Assembly (NCBI RefSeq): GCF_019925205.1
Contig: NC_083561.1
Coordinates: 8,555,217-8,619,216, forward strand
Length of the DNA stretch: 64,000 nt
From: Metopolophium dirhodum
Lineage: Eukaryota > Arthropoda > Insecta > Hemiptera > Aphididae
Direction: 5' to 3'
Program-made: the position numbers and the translations under genes
The notes under the pieces: generated by a model
Databases searched by the model: none
Seen by the model: the letters and a program-made list of their open reading frames with translations, nothing else
Told to the model about the DNA's origin: nothing
Shown: positions 1 to 14,277 of the stretch, piece by piece
Position numbering within the stretch: position 1 is the stretch's first letter
How the letters are laid out: each line of letters opens with the position of its first letter

Positions 1-3000
1 TGTATTTAAGATTTAATACTATATTAACTGTGGTTAAAAATATGAGTAGATCAATTTTGATCAAGCTTTATCTTCATGTTGATCGTACAACGAGATATAC
101 GAGACGAATTTTCTTTTTTGATAAGTGCATTAACTAATAAAAAAGGGTTATCGTGTAAAATGATTATTTCTATTCTTATACTGCAATTAAGAGCATGGAT
201 AATTATAACATTCATATAACAATTAATATTAACACTTTAAATTGAATGTCTATTTTTGTAAATTGTGTAGTATTTTAATTTAGGTAGAAAACACAATAAT
301 ATATTCTTTTTCAAAGTTACAGTTCATCGCCATTATTTTAAACAACTATAAATTATTATATAATATGCTCAATGCTGCTAAGTATAAAGACGTATATGTA
401 TTATACTTGCAAAATTAAAATTATAATAAGTTCTTAATACAATTTTTTGTTTACAATGATTTCATGCGTATTTTTATATTTTAATCATGTGTAATTACGT
501 AAGTAATTCGGTGATTAATATTAAGCCTATATTTTTTAGTTGTTAATTTATAGTCGGAACAAAATATTATTTACACACAAATATTTAATAAATTAAAAAT
601 TAAAACATTTAATAGCCTAGGTATTTATATCTTAAGCAAAATAATAATTTGTTTGAATCGTTAGCACTCGGTTTGTTAAGTCTGCTAAAGACTTTATCTT
701 TATTTTATGAAGGAAAAAACACCGTAAAAAATAACGTTCTGGATATTATATCTTTTACCACGGAGCAAAACCGGCCATCTGAGTTCCAATTTGTATTCAA
801 CAAGTATTCAGACGCTAAGAAGTCTGTTTTTTCTTTCTACGTTTCATTAGTGTCTCGCTACTCTTGTTGGAAATTCAGACAGTAAAGAAAATAACTTATT
901 CCAAGCACATGTCGTGTGTCTGAAGTCCGAAATCGAATTTTTTATTAAAACAATTTGAACGTTGGGACTAAGGGCCTAGAACATTGTGGATTTCATAGTT
1001 TTGTTGGTCCAACAAAACTCGTTAGTTTTGTCATAAATTTTCCTGCAGACACCATTTTTAGCCGTTATACATAAAACGCACGTTCTAAATACACTGAATG
1101 CGTGAAATCAACCATTTCGTCACGGAATGAAGTTTTATACATATGGAATACTCATTGGTCGCACATGTGTTCAGATACATCGCGTGCCTCTATTTTATTT
1201 TATTGTATTTAAGACAAACGCGCGTCTCCTATACATTCATCGTACACATAATATTATAAACGTGTACAATAAATAATAAATCAGCCATTGTTGTACGTCG
1301 CGCCAAGCAGTCTAGTCCTACGGTCGTTTGTGTTTGTGACCCTTTTGACCTTTATGGGCCACAACCAATAGGAGATGGTTTTTTCTCACTGTTACTTTAT
1401 CTTGACAATGTAATCGCAACCCGGTCATCGGGGATGATTTCCGAAGAACATATCGTTACAGAAAAAAGGTCACGGTTAAAATGCATTTTATTTCGACGGT
1501 CTTATGTTATTGAGGTAATTCTTGGTACTGTATTCAATGTTAGTAAAGCAAGAGTTTCAAATTGAGTAGTACACCTATATACCGGCTGCACATGAATTTT
1601 TATTGCTGTATAATATTATGATATATCCAACTAGAGTATAAATATATATATATACATATATAGGTACATATATTTTCCATTCCTATCCAACTTTCATGGT
1701 TGGATGTTAAAATACAGAAGGTATCTTAAATATAAAATTAACATTTATACGGAAAAATACCCACTGTAGTTTAACTATCGTATAGGTTTGACTGTTTTAA
1801 AATAATAGGTACCTGTAGATTAATAAAAATAAATATTATAGGAAACTCGATAATTGAAATTTTTTTTTACTCATGTCTCAATATATTTTTATTTGTGTAA
1901 AAAATTACATTAATAATATGCACTGATAATTTACAATAAGTTCGCTAATATTTAATTAAAAATTCTATGTTTAACATATTTATTGTTTATATAATACCTA
2001 TATAAAATGATGATTCATGTTATTACTAGGTATATACAGAGCAAAATTTAATCATCAATGTTTGTATAACAACCGTCAATCAAGTGTAAAATTAAATGTT
2101 CTACCTTCGGCATTTCAAAGGTTTAAGAATTTATTTTAAAAATGATACACAATGGATTCCTCAAACGATGTAACGACACTGTCTAGGTAGTGAAAAAATT
2201 ACTCTCGGGTTCTTCAAGATAAGAATCGATATAGACCACTGGCATAAGAAAAAAAAAACAATAGACTACTTCCAAATTCTTTAAATACGTAGTCGGTTTG
2301 TTTTTGAATGACTAGGGAATGAAAACATGTTCTCTTCGTTAGCGATTCAAGTATTGTCCATTACGACTACTACGTTGAAACCTTCAAATATATTCACCAT
2401 TATATAATTTGTAAGGTCCATTTTTTCTTTTACCGTTTAGATTTTGTTACATTTTTAAAGCATAAAGTTGTGATGGAATTTTGTTAGTATTTAAGTGCTA
2501 TCTTTATTGTAGTAATGCAATTCTATATTTCTATGTATACTCTCTCTTACTTTTTACTTATATGTTACCATTAATATTTATTTAAGTTGATTTTTATAAT
2601 AGCCATACAAAATAAATAAACAATTATACGACTCTGACTACGTGTATTAGATTTTTCAAGATGGAATTTATAGAAATCAATTATTCGATGTACTTTCTTG
2701 CTCTATTTTTAAAACATTTATCTAGCAGTGATTTGAAATTATTTTTCACAGGCTATACAAAACAAATTGACACTTTTTAAAAATCACATATTGAAAAAGC
2801 CATAAGTTAAATTTGTTCAAAGTAGATACAACGGCGTCGGGTGTAATGCAAAATGCAGACGTCCATTAATTTTAATTTAAACACTATAAATCTTAGCAGA
2901 TATATAAATAAATGCAAGGGGTTTTTTTTTACTTTGCTACTATAATTATGACTTTACGAGTCCTCATTTTTTATTCGTTTAAGCAAATAAAATATAAGTT

Positions 3001-6000
3001 ATGTTACGATGTTTTGTATAAGTACAATTTGAGAAAAAGCCCACGTAGTTTTGACTTTCAAATAAACTAGTATAATACGTAGGTATATTTTTTTTTATTA
3101 GTTTGATAAATCATGTAATTTGGAGAATTAATTTAGATAAAGTTTAGATAAAATTTCTTAAAAATAAATGACTGGTTGACTAGGTATTCATAATATATAA
3201 AATCATGATCCTAAGGAAGATTTGCCTCAATGTCCAGCTTGTCCCTTGCGGTACCTACACTCCACACCGATCTCAGTTAAACATATGCTTCTTAAATGCT
3301 CACAATATAGGTACCCGAATATCGACACAAACATTAACTTCTAGAAATTTTACAAGAAATCTTCGTACCTACAATAAAAGCAGTCAATGGAATACACTCA
3401 ACGAATTGATTAAATAAACGATTTAACTATATTTATTATACAATAAAATAAGAAGTTATTGTATCTTATAAATTATAATTTCTTTTACAATTTAAAATAT
3501 ATAGAAAATACCCAACTTAGAACTCTTTATTTGATTAAGAAATATTTTAAAATAAAACATTGGTTTATTATAATTAGTAGTGAAAATTTTTTTTTTATGT
3601 AATCATTGCATATTTAGCGAAAAATTACCGATTTGAGCTCTTTAAAATTCCTACCAATATAATATAATATTTTAAAAATGATATTTAAAAGTTTACTTTT
3701 TACAAAATCTTTCATTTTTAACACTTTTCTTATTTTATTTAAAATATAAATTGTATTTAATATATTTTTGTTATTAGACACATATTTTTATTGGTAACTT
3801 TCAACCTAAAAACATAATTGTGAATTTATTTCATTCATTTTATTATGTATAGTTATGTGTATTTTGGCGCAAATGTTCCTATATTTGAATGAATTTTGTA
3901 CATGTATATTTCCTGTTTTTTTAGTGCAGTAAGTTCACGACCTTGTTGAAATTATTGTTGTTTACAAATATCAATTGTTATTTCACAAATTTTTAAGTGA
4001 GTTGCTTGGAAAAATATGTATCTGATAGGTACATTACGTTGAATTGGAAGTCATATAATAATAAAAATATAAAAATAAAAAAAATTTTTTTTGAATAATT
4101 AATTTGAAATATTATAATAAGTACTTTAAGATAATATAATACTTCTTGCATAATTTTCATAGATTTTGCGCTAAGTTAATTTAAGATTGTTCCTCAAATT
4201 TAGTTGTTAAGGCTCAATTCCCATGAAATTTATATTAATTTGGATGTTATTAGGATATGAGACCAAAGTTGTTGTGTAACCTAACCAAACCTAACTCTTA
4301 AATCCACATTTCTGGTATTGTCGAGGAATATACTATCTGCATGAACGCCTATTAGCATTATATAAATAGTAGTTAGGATAGTCACAATAACTAGTGGGAA
4401 GTGAATATATTCTAATAAGGTTGAAAAACAAAACACTGAATTTTATATAGGTACAGAAAAAATATTTTTCCCTTTTTCTTTATATTTACGAGTTTACAAC
4501 TGACGTAGTAAATTTGAAAGAACGTTACAGGCGAATAGTGTATTTTTTTTACTTTGTATCCAAAACCTACTTTATAATGAATGGACGGAGAATTTCACTC
4601 CTTGGCTACGAATAATAAATAACTAACGAACTGTACATTACTGTGGGCGAAGGGTGTATAATATTATGATGAAAAGTATTTGAAACAGTGAAAAATACTT
4701 GAGCATAATGCTAAATACACTTAACCACGAAGATATTATGGAAACACATTTTGGTCATATACCTAACCAACGACCGGATGCTTGCAATATTTGGTTCCAC
4801 ACCCGTTAACCGTCACTCACCTGTCCTTGCCGGCTGCCCATTGTTTCAAGCAATTACAACTGGCTCGGATTTATTTAATTATATTTGTCCGGACCAACGA
4901 GCCTTTTGTAGTTCCACTGTGAATACTTGTTCGCCCTAATGAGATTTACACTGCCTATCGACAAATCAATTCCGGTCGAGTAAATGTTTTCGTTGGTTTT
5001 GATATTTATTATTTATGTATAATAATAAAATGCAACGGGTGTATTCAGGTGTACCGACATTTTTTTGCAGTTATTAAATGCTCGGTATTGCTCGAAAGTT
5101 TTGCTAATTTCTAAATATAAGGATCACATGTTTACGAAATTTAATAATATATTACGTATAAAATATAGAAGCTTATACAACTATAACATATGTTGCACCT
5201 ATAGTATAAAAAATATTCCCACCGCAAATGTAGGTATTTACCTATTTATTAAAAATGTTTAAAAGGTTCTAGCCAGTATATGTTGGGTTAGGTTAGTTAC
5301 TCCAAAGTTAAGTAATATGTTTGTTAACTCATATTTTTTTTTATTACTTCATTGATAATAAATTAAGATAATGATAATAATACCTTTATATTGTAACTAT
5401 TATAAACTTTTACGTATTTATAACTTGGTATTATATTTTCATATTTTACTATTGAGTATTGTGTATAAACTATAAATCTATAACTATAACTCTCTCTAAG
5501 TAGGTACCTAGATATACAATAATTTTAGGGTACATAAAATATTATTATAAAAAAATGCTCTGTGTTGTGTCAAATCACAGGTTATATTTTAAATAGGTAC
5601 AACTAAACATAAACAAAAATAAATATGTTAATGAATTACATAGTTAAGTAAAGTAAATATATTAATACATATTATATAATATATACATTATTTATATATT
5701 TAACCATACATTTTTTATTCAATTTTATCTGAGATTATATTACAAATAAATACTGAATCCTCAATTTTTAATTAATACAAATTGTTAAGTCAAATTTTAA
5801 TATTTATTAGTGTAACAAATAACAGCTATTTTTGATCAACCAAGTAGGTTCTGGATTTGTATATAACTATAATATAAGCAAGAATAAGTTATACAATACT
5901 AATGTACTGTGAATGATGGGTTATAACTTTTGATAGTTTCTAGTTACTGGTCCCGTTGACCGTTAGTAAAACGCATTATGAGTGTAGGGCCCACACCGTT

Positions 6001-9000
6001 GAGACGAGCAGCTGTAGAATATAATATAATATATAATAATATTACGATTAAGGTTCAATGGCAGAACACTAGCATGCATAATTTTATCAAATTATCACTT
6101 CAACATTCATGCAATGCGCAAAATCATCGATCAATACATGGACTATATTTGCTTTGATGGATGGGCCATGGATACGCCGAGTAGGTAGTGAGTTTTTTTC
6201 TCGTCTATCGTTTCCGTGAAAGGGCGGAAGTTATATTGCTATTTTAATCCAGACGATTCCATCGGGGACTGCTGCTGCAATAGTGTATACATCCGCACAT
6301 ACTACATAGGGAGGCGAACGATTCGATTTACATGTTATTGTATTTTATCTGAATTAATTAAAACGATATTCGTCGGGCAGTGTGCGCGTCGTATACACCA
6401 TATATAGGGGCGGCACCGGCTTCTGCTGGGGTGAGTTTTGAACCGACCCTGCGGCCAAACATCCCCTTATCCTTTTTTTTTTTTTTTTTTGATGAACACT
6501 ATGCCCCCGCTGCCACGATGACGACCCTCGCAGGATAAACACGGACGTCTTGGATTCCATCTCCCGACGATAATTATAAAGGCGGCATAATTGAGTCGTT
6601 ACATTATGACTCCCCGAGCAATCCCGACCGGCACAATGGTACTCTTAACGCGAACCTTCAACGTTTATCTGCCTTATATTCGCTCGCCCACCCACCTGCT
6701 TCTCCTTTCGATGGATATCTACTGTTTTTCGTTAACTCGATTCGAAAATTGCGGCACTCGTGAACAAAACTTATTAAATATACCAACATTTAATATGCAT
6801 AATATTTAAATGCTAAGTCTTATGGTTTTTATTTTGAAACCACGTAAAACTTATTTTTTACATCAAAGTATAAAACCATATCTAACGCATATATAATATT
6901 ACCGTTAATATTTGCATATAATTTTTTTTTTATAATGTATTAAAGTAAACAAACTTATAAGTTGTATTATTGTTTCAAACAAATATTTACATATAAGTTA
7001 TGAACTATTATAAGTTTTAAGTGACTATGTTGCCTTAATTTTTTTGGAATAAATTACTTTTATATTTCAATCATAATATTACAAAATATAAAACTAACAT
7101 TTAGGTAGATACGAATAAATAATAGACATAAGTATAATAAATATAAATTATATTGTGTAGATAAAAAAACATTATCTAAAGTTAATGCATTTAAAAAATA
7201 AATATTTTATCAATAGAAATAAACATTATATTCAAATAAACTATAAAGATATTTCTTGGAAGTACGAACGATTAGTTTTGTGGTTTTATTCATATGATAG
7301 CAAATGTGGGTGTAGTATTCTTTAAAGTCAAGTAGACTCCTCAAATTAAATATACTGTGTCCACTGTCCATATATATAAATTTATGTCAACATTTAAATC
7401 ACGTCAAATAAAATATGCATTTTAATTATTTTTCTTTCGGAATGTTAAGCTAATTTTCAAGGCATCAAAATGATAACCATTAAAATTGAAATATTTTAAA
7501 TTTAGTACTAAAAATATATATTATTATCCGCGTACTCAATTTTAAAAATATTACAATAATCATAAATGTGAATTTATATTCTTATATTTTTTTTACATTT
7601 TTTTAATTATGTGTTATTTTTTCTTTGTTATAAGTATATAAATCCTTTTTCGTACCATAGTTACTAAGAGTTGATAGTTATTCATAACCAGTTAAGATAC
7701 TTTACCCGTTCGCCGTAGTTTATTCTTCAAAATATTATGATAAGGTTTAATATAATTTATCAAAGATTTACAATGAGATACCTATCATGAAATATAATAT
7801 GATATTGAAACTTGAAATTTCGCCATATGAAATACTATTACATTATAGGTACTATCATTTATTATGAGAACTAACCACTACAGACACTGAAGTATAATAT
7901 CCAAGACGTCTTCTATTACAATAATATTACATGTGATGATTATAATAATTCGTGTTTACATCGTTCATGTATAGTTGGACGTTAGACCACACCTGGAGTC
8001 TTCTTCATATCCTCAATTGGATACACATACTTCTCGCATATTAATTGGTCACGCAGACTTAGCAATTAATAGCCCTCAAAGGTGTCGAGATTTATTGCTT
8101 TAGACTTGCCAAAAATTACAACCATAATAATTATTATAAAAAAGTAGGTTCTATAAAAATATGTTTATTTCAATAAAAAAGAGATATGATATTACTATAT
8201 GTAGTACCTTTACATTTTTGAATAAATTTAGTTATATAATAAATATTTATTTTTTATACTTGTTTCGATTATGTTATGAATTTAAATTTAAAACCAAATC
8301 AATCACGTGTATTTAATTTTATAAGTTATTTATATGTCACATAATTTTATAATTTTCAAATGAAAGTTTATTTTTCTATAGCTAACATCAATTTTTATTT
8401 GTTTCAGGTGAGTTTCATGCAATTTTTTTCTCGTTATAAGCAGTAAGTTATAAACAAGTTAAGTTCTACTTATGTGTCTGATTTATAAGACAAACAATCA
8501 CTATCCAAAATATTGTTTTTCAATTATCATTATATTTGGTTATAGGTATAGGGAATAATATATTAAATGAGAATAAGTAGGTATTTGTTTCGAACAATAG
8601 GAATATATTGATGAAACTCATATATATATTTTTTATTAAAGACAAAGAATATTATAATATAAATTTGTTATATTTTATATATTAATATAATTGGTTTGAA
8701 AATGTCCTCAGCTATAATTTGCACGTTATAAGTATCTATTTTTAAACTAAAAACATTTTGTATAACATTGAGAGATATTTAAATAATTAATTATAAAAAA
8801 ACATAAATTGTTATATTATTAATTATTCAATTGAAAAAAAAACTATTAATTAACATTTTATCCCTATGTTTCTTAGAATTTTAAACGAAAAATAAATAAA
8901 TGATAATAAATAAAATGAACAAGCGTATGTAAATACCAATATTGCAAAAATTTTATTTGAATAAAAAATCTATACTTTTTTACTCTGTAATATTAATTTA

Positions 9001-9986
9001 TTATTATTATTAAACTGCAGTTATAGAAGTGCCTTATTTCGCCTTATATTTGTATATCTTATTAATCGACATCAGATTGTGAAATATAGTTTTTAAAAAT
9101 AAATGCATTCTAGTTTATGTATTTTGGGTAGTAGGTAGGTATGTTTGAATAATACAGTTGTGGTTTCATAATTATAAACATCTGAGGAAGTATTTTGTCA
9201 CTTCACTTCCTCATGTTTTCACGCCATCATTAATACATTAAGACTGAAAATGTTACGGCTAAAATAGGTACTATTACAAAATATCACGAATTCTTCTTGG
9301 AAATTTAATTTTCTGGTTCAAAAATACTTTAATTGTAATTGAATATTCTAATATACTACGTATTATGTAGAGTCCTTTTGAAAGAGTTAACCAAACTTTT
9401 CAGAATTGGGAATATTCATGTATCTGAATGAATAGTTGTATTCTTACTATTGTAAACTAAATAAGTCTTAAAGATAGAGGAAAAAGAATCCAATAAACAT
9501 TTTTTGAAATAGTTTTTTTTTTTGTAATAATTATATTTTAATATAAAGATAGTATAATTATATGAATTCCTACTACAAATTATATAATTATAAGAAGGTT
9601 AAAAGTATTAGGAATATTTTGAATTTTAAAACTAGTGTATAAATTAAAACATTGCGGAATTTCAAATAAATTGATAAAAAAATACATTCATATTACAACT
9701 GTTAATTTTTATTTAATATTAAGTAGAAATTAAATTATATGCTATAATTTGTATAATGCATAAAATTGTATTGATTATTCTATTATTAAAATATTTTGTG
9801 AACCAAAAAGTTACATTACAGATATTGTTGTTGTAAAAAACTCGATCTAAATACATCAATATATTATATTTAAATCTTACAACATAAGAGGGTTCATATG
9901 CAGACCACAGTTTTATTTACACAATTTGACGTGGATCTCATTTATCCATGTATACACTTTGTGTGGTAACTTATTCTTTACAAAAG
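1..9986. other. AT-rich non-coding DNA, probably netrin intron
   Basis: No convincing coding exon is visible in this stretch. Open frames are short (60-78 codons), rich in Phe, Ile, Leu, Lys and Tyr, and show no family motif, as expected from AT-rich DNA. Because the first visible netrin exon opens in phase 1 and lacks the LamNT domain and EGF module 1, this stretch is probably intronic, although it could partly be intergenic. A less AT-rich island lies at about 6180-6760, and a perfect odd palindrome lies at 997-1019. Blocks of the TTAGG/CCTAA type occur near 4275 and 5284. Nothing else could be assigned. Confidence 0.5.
997..1019. repeat. 23-bp perfect palindrome
   Basis: Two 11-bp arms (AGTTTTGTTGG and its reverse complement) flank a single central T. 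The sequence could form a hairpin or bind a dimeric factor. It lies in a slightly less AT-rich patch at about 640-1200. The palindrome itself is read directly; any function is unknown. Confidence 0.6.
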
Positions 9987-10216
9987 AGGGTCATTTACTC
10001 GTAGGCGCTCACATACTTGAAAATCGAATGTGCGGTATCCACATCTGTCGAAATCCCGATTTGGAGTGCGCGTCATACAACAATGAACACTCAACGATAT
10101 CGGTCAAGTGCGAATGCAGGCTCGGGCGTTATGCTAATGAGAACGAGAAGCACCTGTATGATGTCGCTGATAATTTAGAGCATGTACCGGAAAATAGGCA
10201 TCAGACCCCAGGGGAG
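9987..10216 (+). CDS. candidate exon, Cys-rich EB/EGF-like segment, unknown gene
   Basis: The frame is open from at least 9911 to 10270 and is much less AT-rich than its surroundings. The central part reads CGIHICRNPDLECASY, then an unbroken stretch ending in VKCECRLGRYANENEKHLYD. The cysteine spacing (C-x4-C-x6-C, then C-x-C followed by a Gly-Arg-Tyr turn) resembles extracellular EB or EGF-like modules. A possible acceptor ends at 9986 after TTCTTTACAAAAG, with an alternative at 9910. A possible donor AG|GTTAGT follows 10216 and leaves phase 0. That phase does not fit the phase-1 netrin exon at 22962, so if real this belongs to another gene, perhaps nested in a netrin intron. I do not recognise the family. 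The exon edges are uncertain and no start codon is assigned. Confidence 0.4.
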
Positions 10217-13200
10217 GTTAGTACTCGGTCGGTAATCGCACCCCGAGCGTTTATCAGACTTTTCAATTAACGACCTTTGACCATTTCGTCTGCCTCGGGA
10301 TCCACAGTTGAACCCCCTCAGGGATCTCTCGTAATTGACACATAATCCCATGTTACTCCATGAAATAAGTCCAGTTGCAAACTCACATTTTTTTTTTCAA
10401 AGTAATCAAACCGTATTGATTTAACTTATAATTATAGTGACGCTCCGGTTTAGGAAACAACTACCTATAACCTTTATTGATATTAATGTATTATTTATAA
10501 ACAGTTTTAAAATCAAATATTATAATATGTATATAATTAGTGTCGTAGCCAGGGAGGATGGTTTCCCCCCTCAACAGTATTCATATAAAAATATAATGTT
10601 TATAATATAGGAATACAATCATTTGGTCGTGGTGAAATGTATTCTGTTACACCATATTCACACACTACCACGGTTTAAGATAAACTTTATCTTTAATAGT
10701 GCACACGGTGTCGTATTATTGCACTCGTGCAGATAATATCAGAGAATAGATGAAAAAATAAGATTTCATCAATAGGATTATTAATAATTATCTTATTTCA
10801 ATAAGATTTTATCTATTCTGTGCTAATATTTACACTACACCACGATTTAAGATAGTATGCACCTTGCCAGGTAGATTTTTTTTTGTTTTGTTTTGTTACT
10901 CATAAATTGTTTGTAATTGTTATAATTTGGTGACAATAAATATTATTATTATTATTATTATTATATATGTATAGAGATGTAAACACCTCTTTCTTGTATC
11001 ATTATGATAGTGGGCCTAATAATTCTATAGTCTTCATGGCTCAAACATAGATATTTAAGAATGCATAGGCCATTTGTGCTTATCATACGAGAACGAACAT
11101 GGAAATATTTTGAGGTTATAAAGGTCTTAATACAAATAGATATATAAAAGAAAAAAAAATATAGTTTCAATAAGTAATTAATGATTATATATATAATATT
11201 ATAGTTTATTAAAACAATTTATGAGTTATGACTACGTAGTAGGGAGTGTGAAATTGGTAAAGTAACATACAGTTTATTAAAAATTATTCTAAAACTAACG
11301 TCTACAGCTAAATAAATAAATTAACAGTAAAATAAATTCTTAATCTTGTTATAATTTATTTTTTATTTTAATAATAGAACGTCTTGAATAGTTTAATGTA
11401 ATACATTTTAATTAGATTTGTAGCTGATAAAATATAATAGCTTAAAATTGTATTGATAATTTTAAATTGTGAACATTTACTGTGTACAATGTATATAGTT
11501 CTTATATAATATAAACCTATGGTATATACTAGGTACTATATACACATATACCGACACAATGTTTGTAATAATTTTAACTTGCACTTACTACCAATTTGTA
11601 AGAAGTTAAAAACATGATTCGATTTGTTTTTATACTTACATATAAGTAGACTCGATAGCTTGCGTTAACTTAGAAGGGGTGGCAAATAAACATTTCTTCG
11701 TTCTTATTTCTTATACACATACAAAAGGGAAAATATTTCTGCCGGCAACTAATTTCACCCTCGAATGGGCTCGGAAATCCATAAAAATCTTTTTACACGC
11801 GTCGATGTTTCCAACCACACACAGTAGTTCACCATGACCTCCACTTCCTCCCCTTCTCTCATATATGCCGAATACAACTTTCCACCACACGTATACATAT
11901 ATATATAATATATATACAGTGTATAATCTAATAATGTGCAGTTTACTTGGGGTCTGCCATTGCCCAGTAGATATTAGAATGAAAAACCGCCTGAGATGAA
12001 TTAGCCACATAAATCAACAAACTGCAATAATTTATTAAACTTGGAGTACTTTAAAAATAACACCGTTAGAAGTATTGTAAAAGGCATCACTTATAAATAT
12101 AAAAACAAATTCATAATACTTAAAGTCACCTCGTTTAATTTTTTATAAATAAATAGCTAATATGGATTCCTGGTTGTTAATGTATCCATCTATAGTTGCA
12201 AATAAAAGGCGATGTGTAGAGTTGTGGATTATAAAAACTACTCAAAAACTACTCGACCAATTTTTACGAAAATTTCAGAAATTTTTCATGAAAATACCAG
12301 GAAAGTTTAGAGAGTAGTTTAAACCACGTCCGGTAGAACAAACTTTAAAAAAAATAATATTATTGTTGATTATATGCCATATTATAAAACATATAATACT
12401 AATGATATTATTAACAAGTGCCATATTATTTTAAAATTGTTTATTTTCATTGGCTGAGGTATACCTAGAGCTCATGAAGTATTATTTTATTTCAACCCAA
12501 TATAGGCACACCAAGCGTTTGCATCCAATCTACCACAGATGAATTGCACACCGACCGTCCGACCCCCTTGGTCGGTTTTTTCCACAAAACGTGGTTCTAC
12601 TGAAACCGCTATGCTCGTGAACTGAGGTACTTACTCTAGCCCAAAATTCCCCTAGTAGGTGCTATATTTTGAAATTGTTTATTTTTCTCCGTGTGAGAAA
12701 TACAGCTAGTTTAACACAGCCAGTATATTTTTTATATTGGTAAATACACTCTAAATTAATAATTGGTTTGCACTGATACTTACAGTCATAACACCAAGTA
12801 TTTGATATTTATTAATTTAGGTTCTAAGTAGAATGATTTATAACTCTCAATTTTTTATAAAGTAAATATTACGAGAATAGACTAATAGACTATAATATTA
12901 TAAGCGATTGTCTTAATCTCGATGAGTTATTATCTATATTGACTATTTATAAGTATCTCTAATTAGTTTACTAATTGATAACAAAAAATAAAATATTGGT
13001 ACTCATACAGTGGTTTAATGCTTTTTTTAAATGCAATATTATTATTTCATTATTTATTTTTTTTATATAAAATCTACATAATTTTTCTATAATAAATCAT
13101 TTTTATTTATTTCCGAAGTTAATGTTTTTTTAAAAGTTCATATTATACGTTGAAGTAAACATATCTAAATTCTTATTTTTGACGTCAAAAATAAAGCGGA

Positions 13201-13976
13201 TTCTAAGTTATTAGATTGTCATGACAGCAGGTGGTGATGTATGGAAGATATTCCGAGACTTCTTAAATGTATTGCAAGTAAAGTTTTATTTTCTATAAAA
13301 AAAGTATTTTTAATATTCCCAAGAGCAAAAAATTCAAGCCTGAGTTTTCTCGATTCTAAAATTGAACATTTTATAACTATGTTTTCACAAATATATGAAA
13401 CTATCAAGGGACTAATTTTTAACATATGGTATTTATAAGAAACTGCATTAAAAATATATGTAGCTTGTAAACTTCTAATGCGTAGAAAATAATTATACAC
13501 AATATTGAATGTTAGTTAAATATCCATTGGTATTAAATAGATACAATTATTATATTTATGATAATTTATCTTACCTACTACAGTTTTGATAATTGCTTAT
13601 GAATTGAATATGGTTTTATTTAGTTACAATGTTTCCATTTTAAAAACAGTTTCGTTCACTAGCAAACTTTTTAGTTTTTCGTACTTTTGAGCTGCATGGT
13701 AATTGTAATTTGTTATTGTAAGTGATCGACTTTTAATTTTCGTCAAGCGGTATTCTATTGTCCACTAGCTGTCTGAAAGTTACGGAATTTTAATTGAAAA
13801 AATATATTAATATCGCCCGTTCATAAAGTGTCAAATGAAGTTTCTGACAAATACCACGTTGACAAATAGCCCAATAACACTGTCTGTCTTGTTTCCGAAT
13901 CCAAAAACGAAGGGAGGACGTTTTATCGAGGTTTCCGAGGGCCTCACAAAAGTCAAAACTTTTTATTTATTTCTAG
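10217..13976. other. non-coding DNA with degraded transposon pieces
   Basis: This is AT-rich sequence without a supportable exon. Near 10539 is a degraded transposon-type end (GTCGTAGCCAGGGAGG), and at about 10655-10860 is a small fold-back structure. Minus-strand open frames at 11711-12010 and 13219-13500 have no domain signal and look like chance. If the candidate exons at 9987-10216 and 13978-14277 belong to one gene, at least one further exon should lie here to reconcile their phases, but I could not find it. Confidence 0.4.
10655..10860. repeat. small fold-back/direct-repeat element
   Basis: A motif containing CACTACCACGGTTTAAGATA at about 10663-10682 recurs as a close copy at about 10831-10854 (ACTACACCACGATTTAAGATA). 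Between them, AGAATAGAT (10743) is inverted to ATCTATTCT (10811). The combination of flanking direct repeats and internal inverted repeats suggests a decayed miniature transposon. No clear target duplication was seen. Confidence 0.35.
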
Positions 13977-13977
13977 G

Positions 13978-14277
13978 GCGTTTGTTGTTTTTCGGCCTCT
14001 GCTCTATAACTCTGTGTATAGGATGTTGTCATTAATCAGGATCATTGCAGATGTCATAATAGGTCCTAAAAAGAGAAGGAGTGAAGATAGAATGAAATCG
14101 ACAAAAAAGCCACATTCTCTGTTTCCTCAATGGAAGTTAGCCAAGCCGGTGTCTCGAAATAGATATATTAGGACTTTTTCTGTATCCGAAGCGCCTTCAC
14201 CCAATGTTTTTAGCGACCACGGTAGACAACAACAGGCAGTACACTGCCAAATAATTAATAATGACCATCCTTTGTAA
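13978..14277 (+). CDS. candidate 3'-terminal exon, basic Ser-rich tail, unknown gene
   Basis: A strong acceptor (TTTTTATTTATTTCTAG, ending 13976) is followed by a frame open from 13978 to a TAA at 14275-14277. The last 75 or so residues look protein-like: a charged GPKKRRSEDRMKSTKKPHS segment, then SRNRYIRTFSVSEAPSPNVF, ending in INNDHPL. Base composition is distinctly richer in GC than its flanks. A second acceptor-like site ends at 14049 (TCATTGCAG) and could give a shorter exon. Oddly, a transmembrane-like stretch (LLFFGLCSITLCIGCC) is encoded at about 13979-14032 in the neighbouring frame. This may be chance, or a frameshift may separate a membrane segment from its cytoplasmic tail. It could be the end of the same unknown gene as 9987-10216. 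It could also be only conserved non-coding DNA. Confidence 0.35.
   Translation, partial: AFVVFRPLLYNSVYRMLSLIRIIADVIIGPKKRRSEDRMKSTKKPHSLFPQWKLAKPVSRNRYIRTFSVSEAPSPNVFSDHGRQQQAVHCQIINNDHPL

Noticed and set aside
649..885. 78-codon + strand frame in a less AT-rich patch
   Set aside because: No recognisable domain, no clear splice borders, and ordinary AT-rich residue usage; not enough to call an exon.
12200..12340. Unusual block with repeated ACTACTC words
   Set aside because: May be a remnant of a rolling-circle or other transposon, but no ends or coding motifs could be identified.
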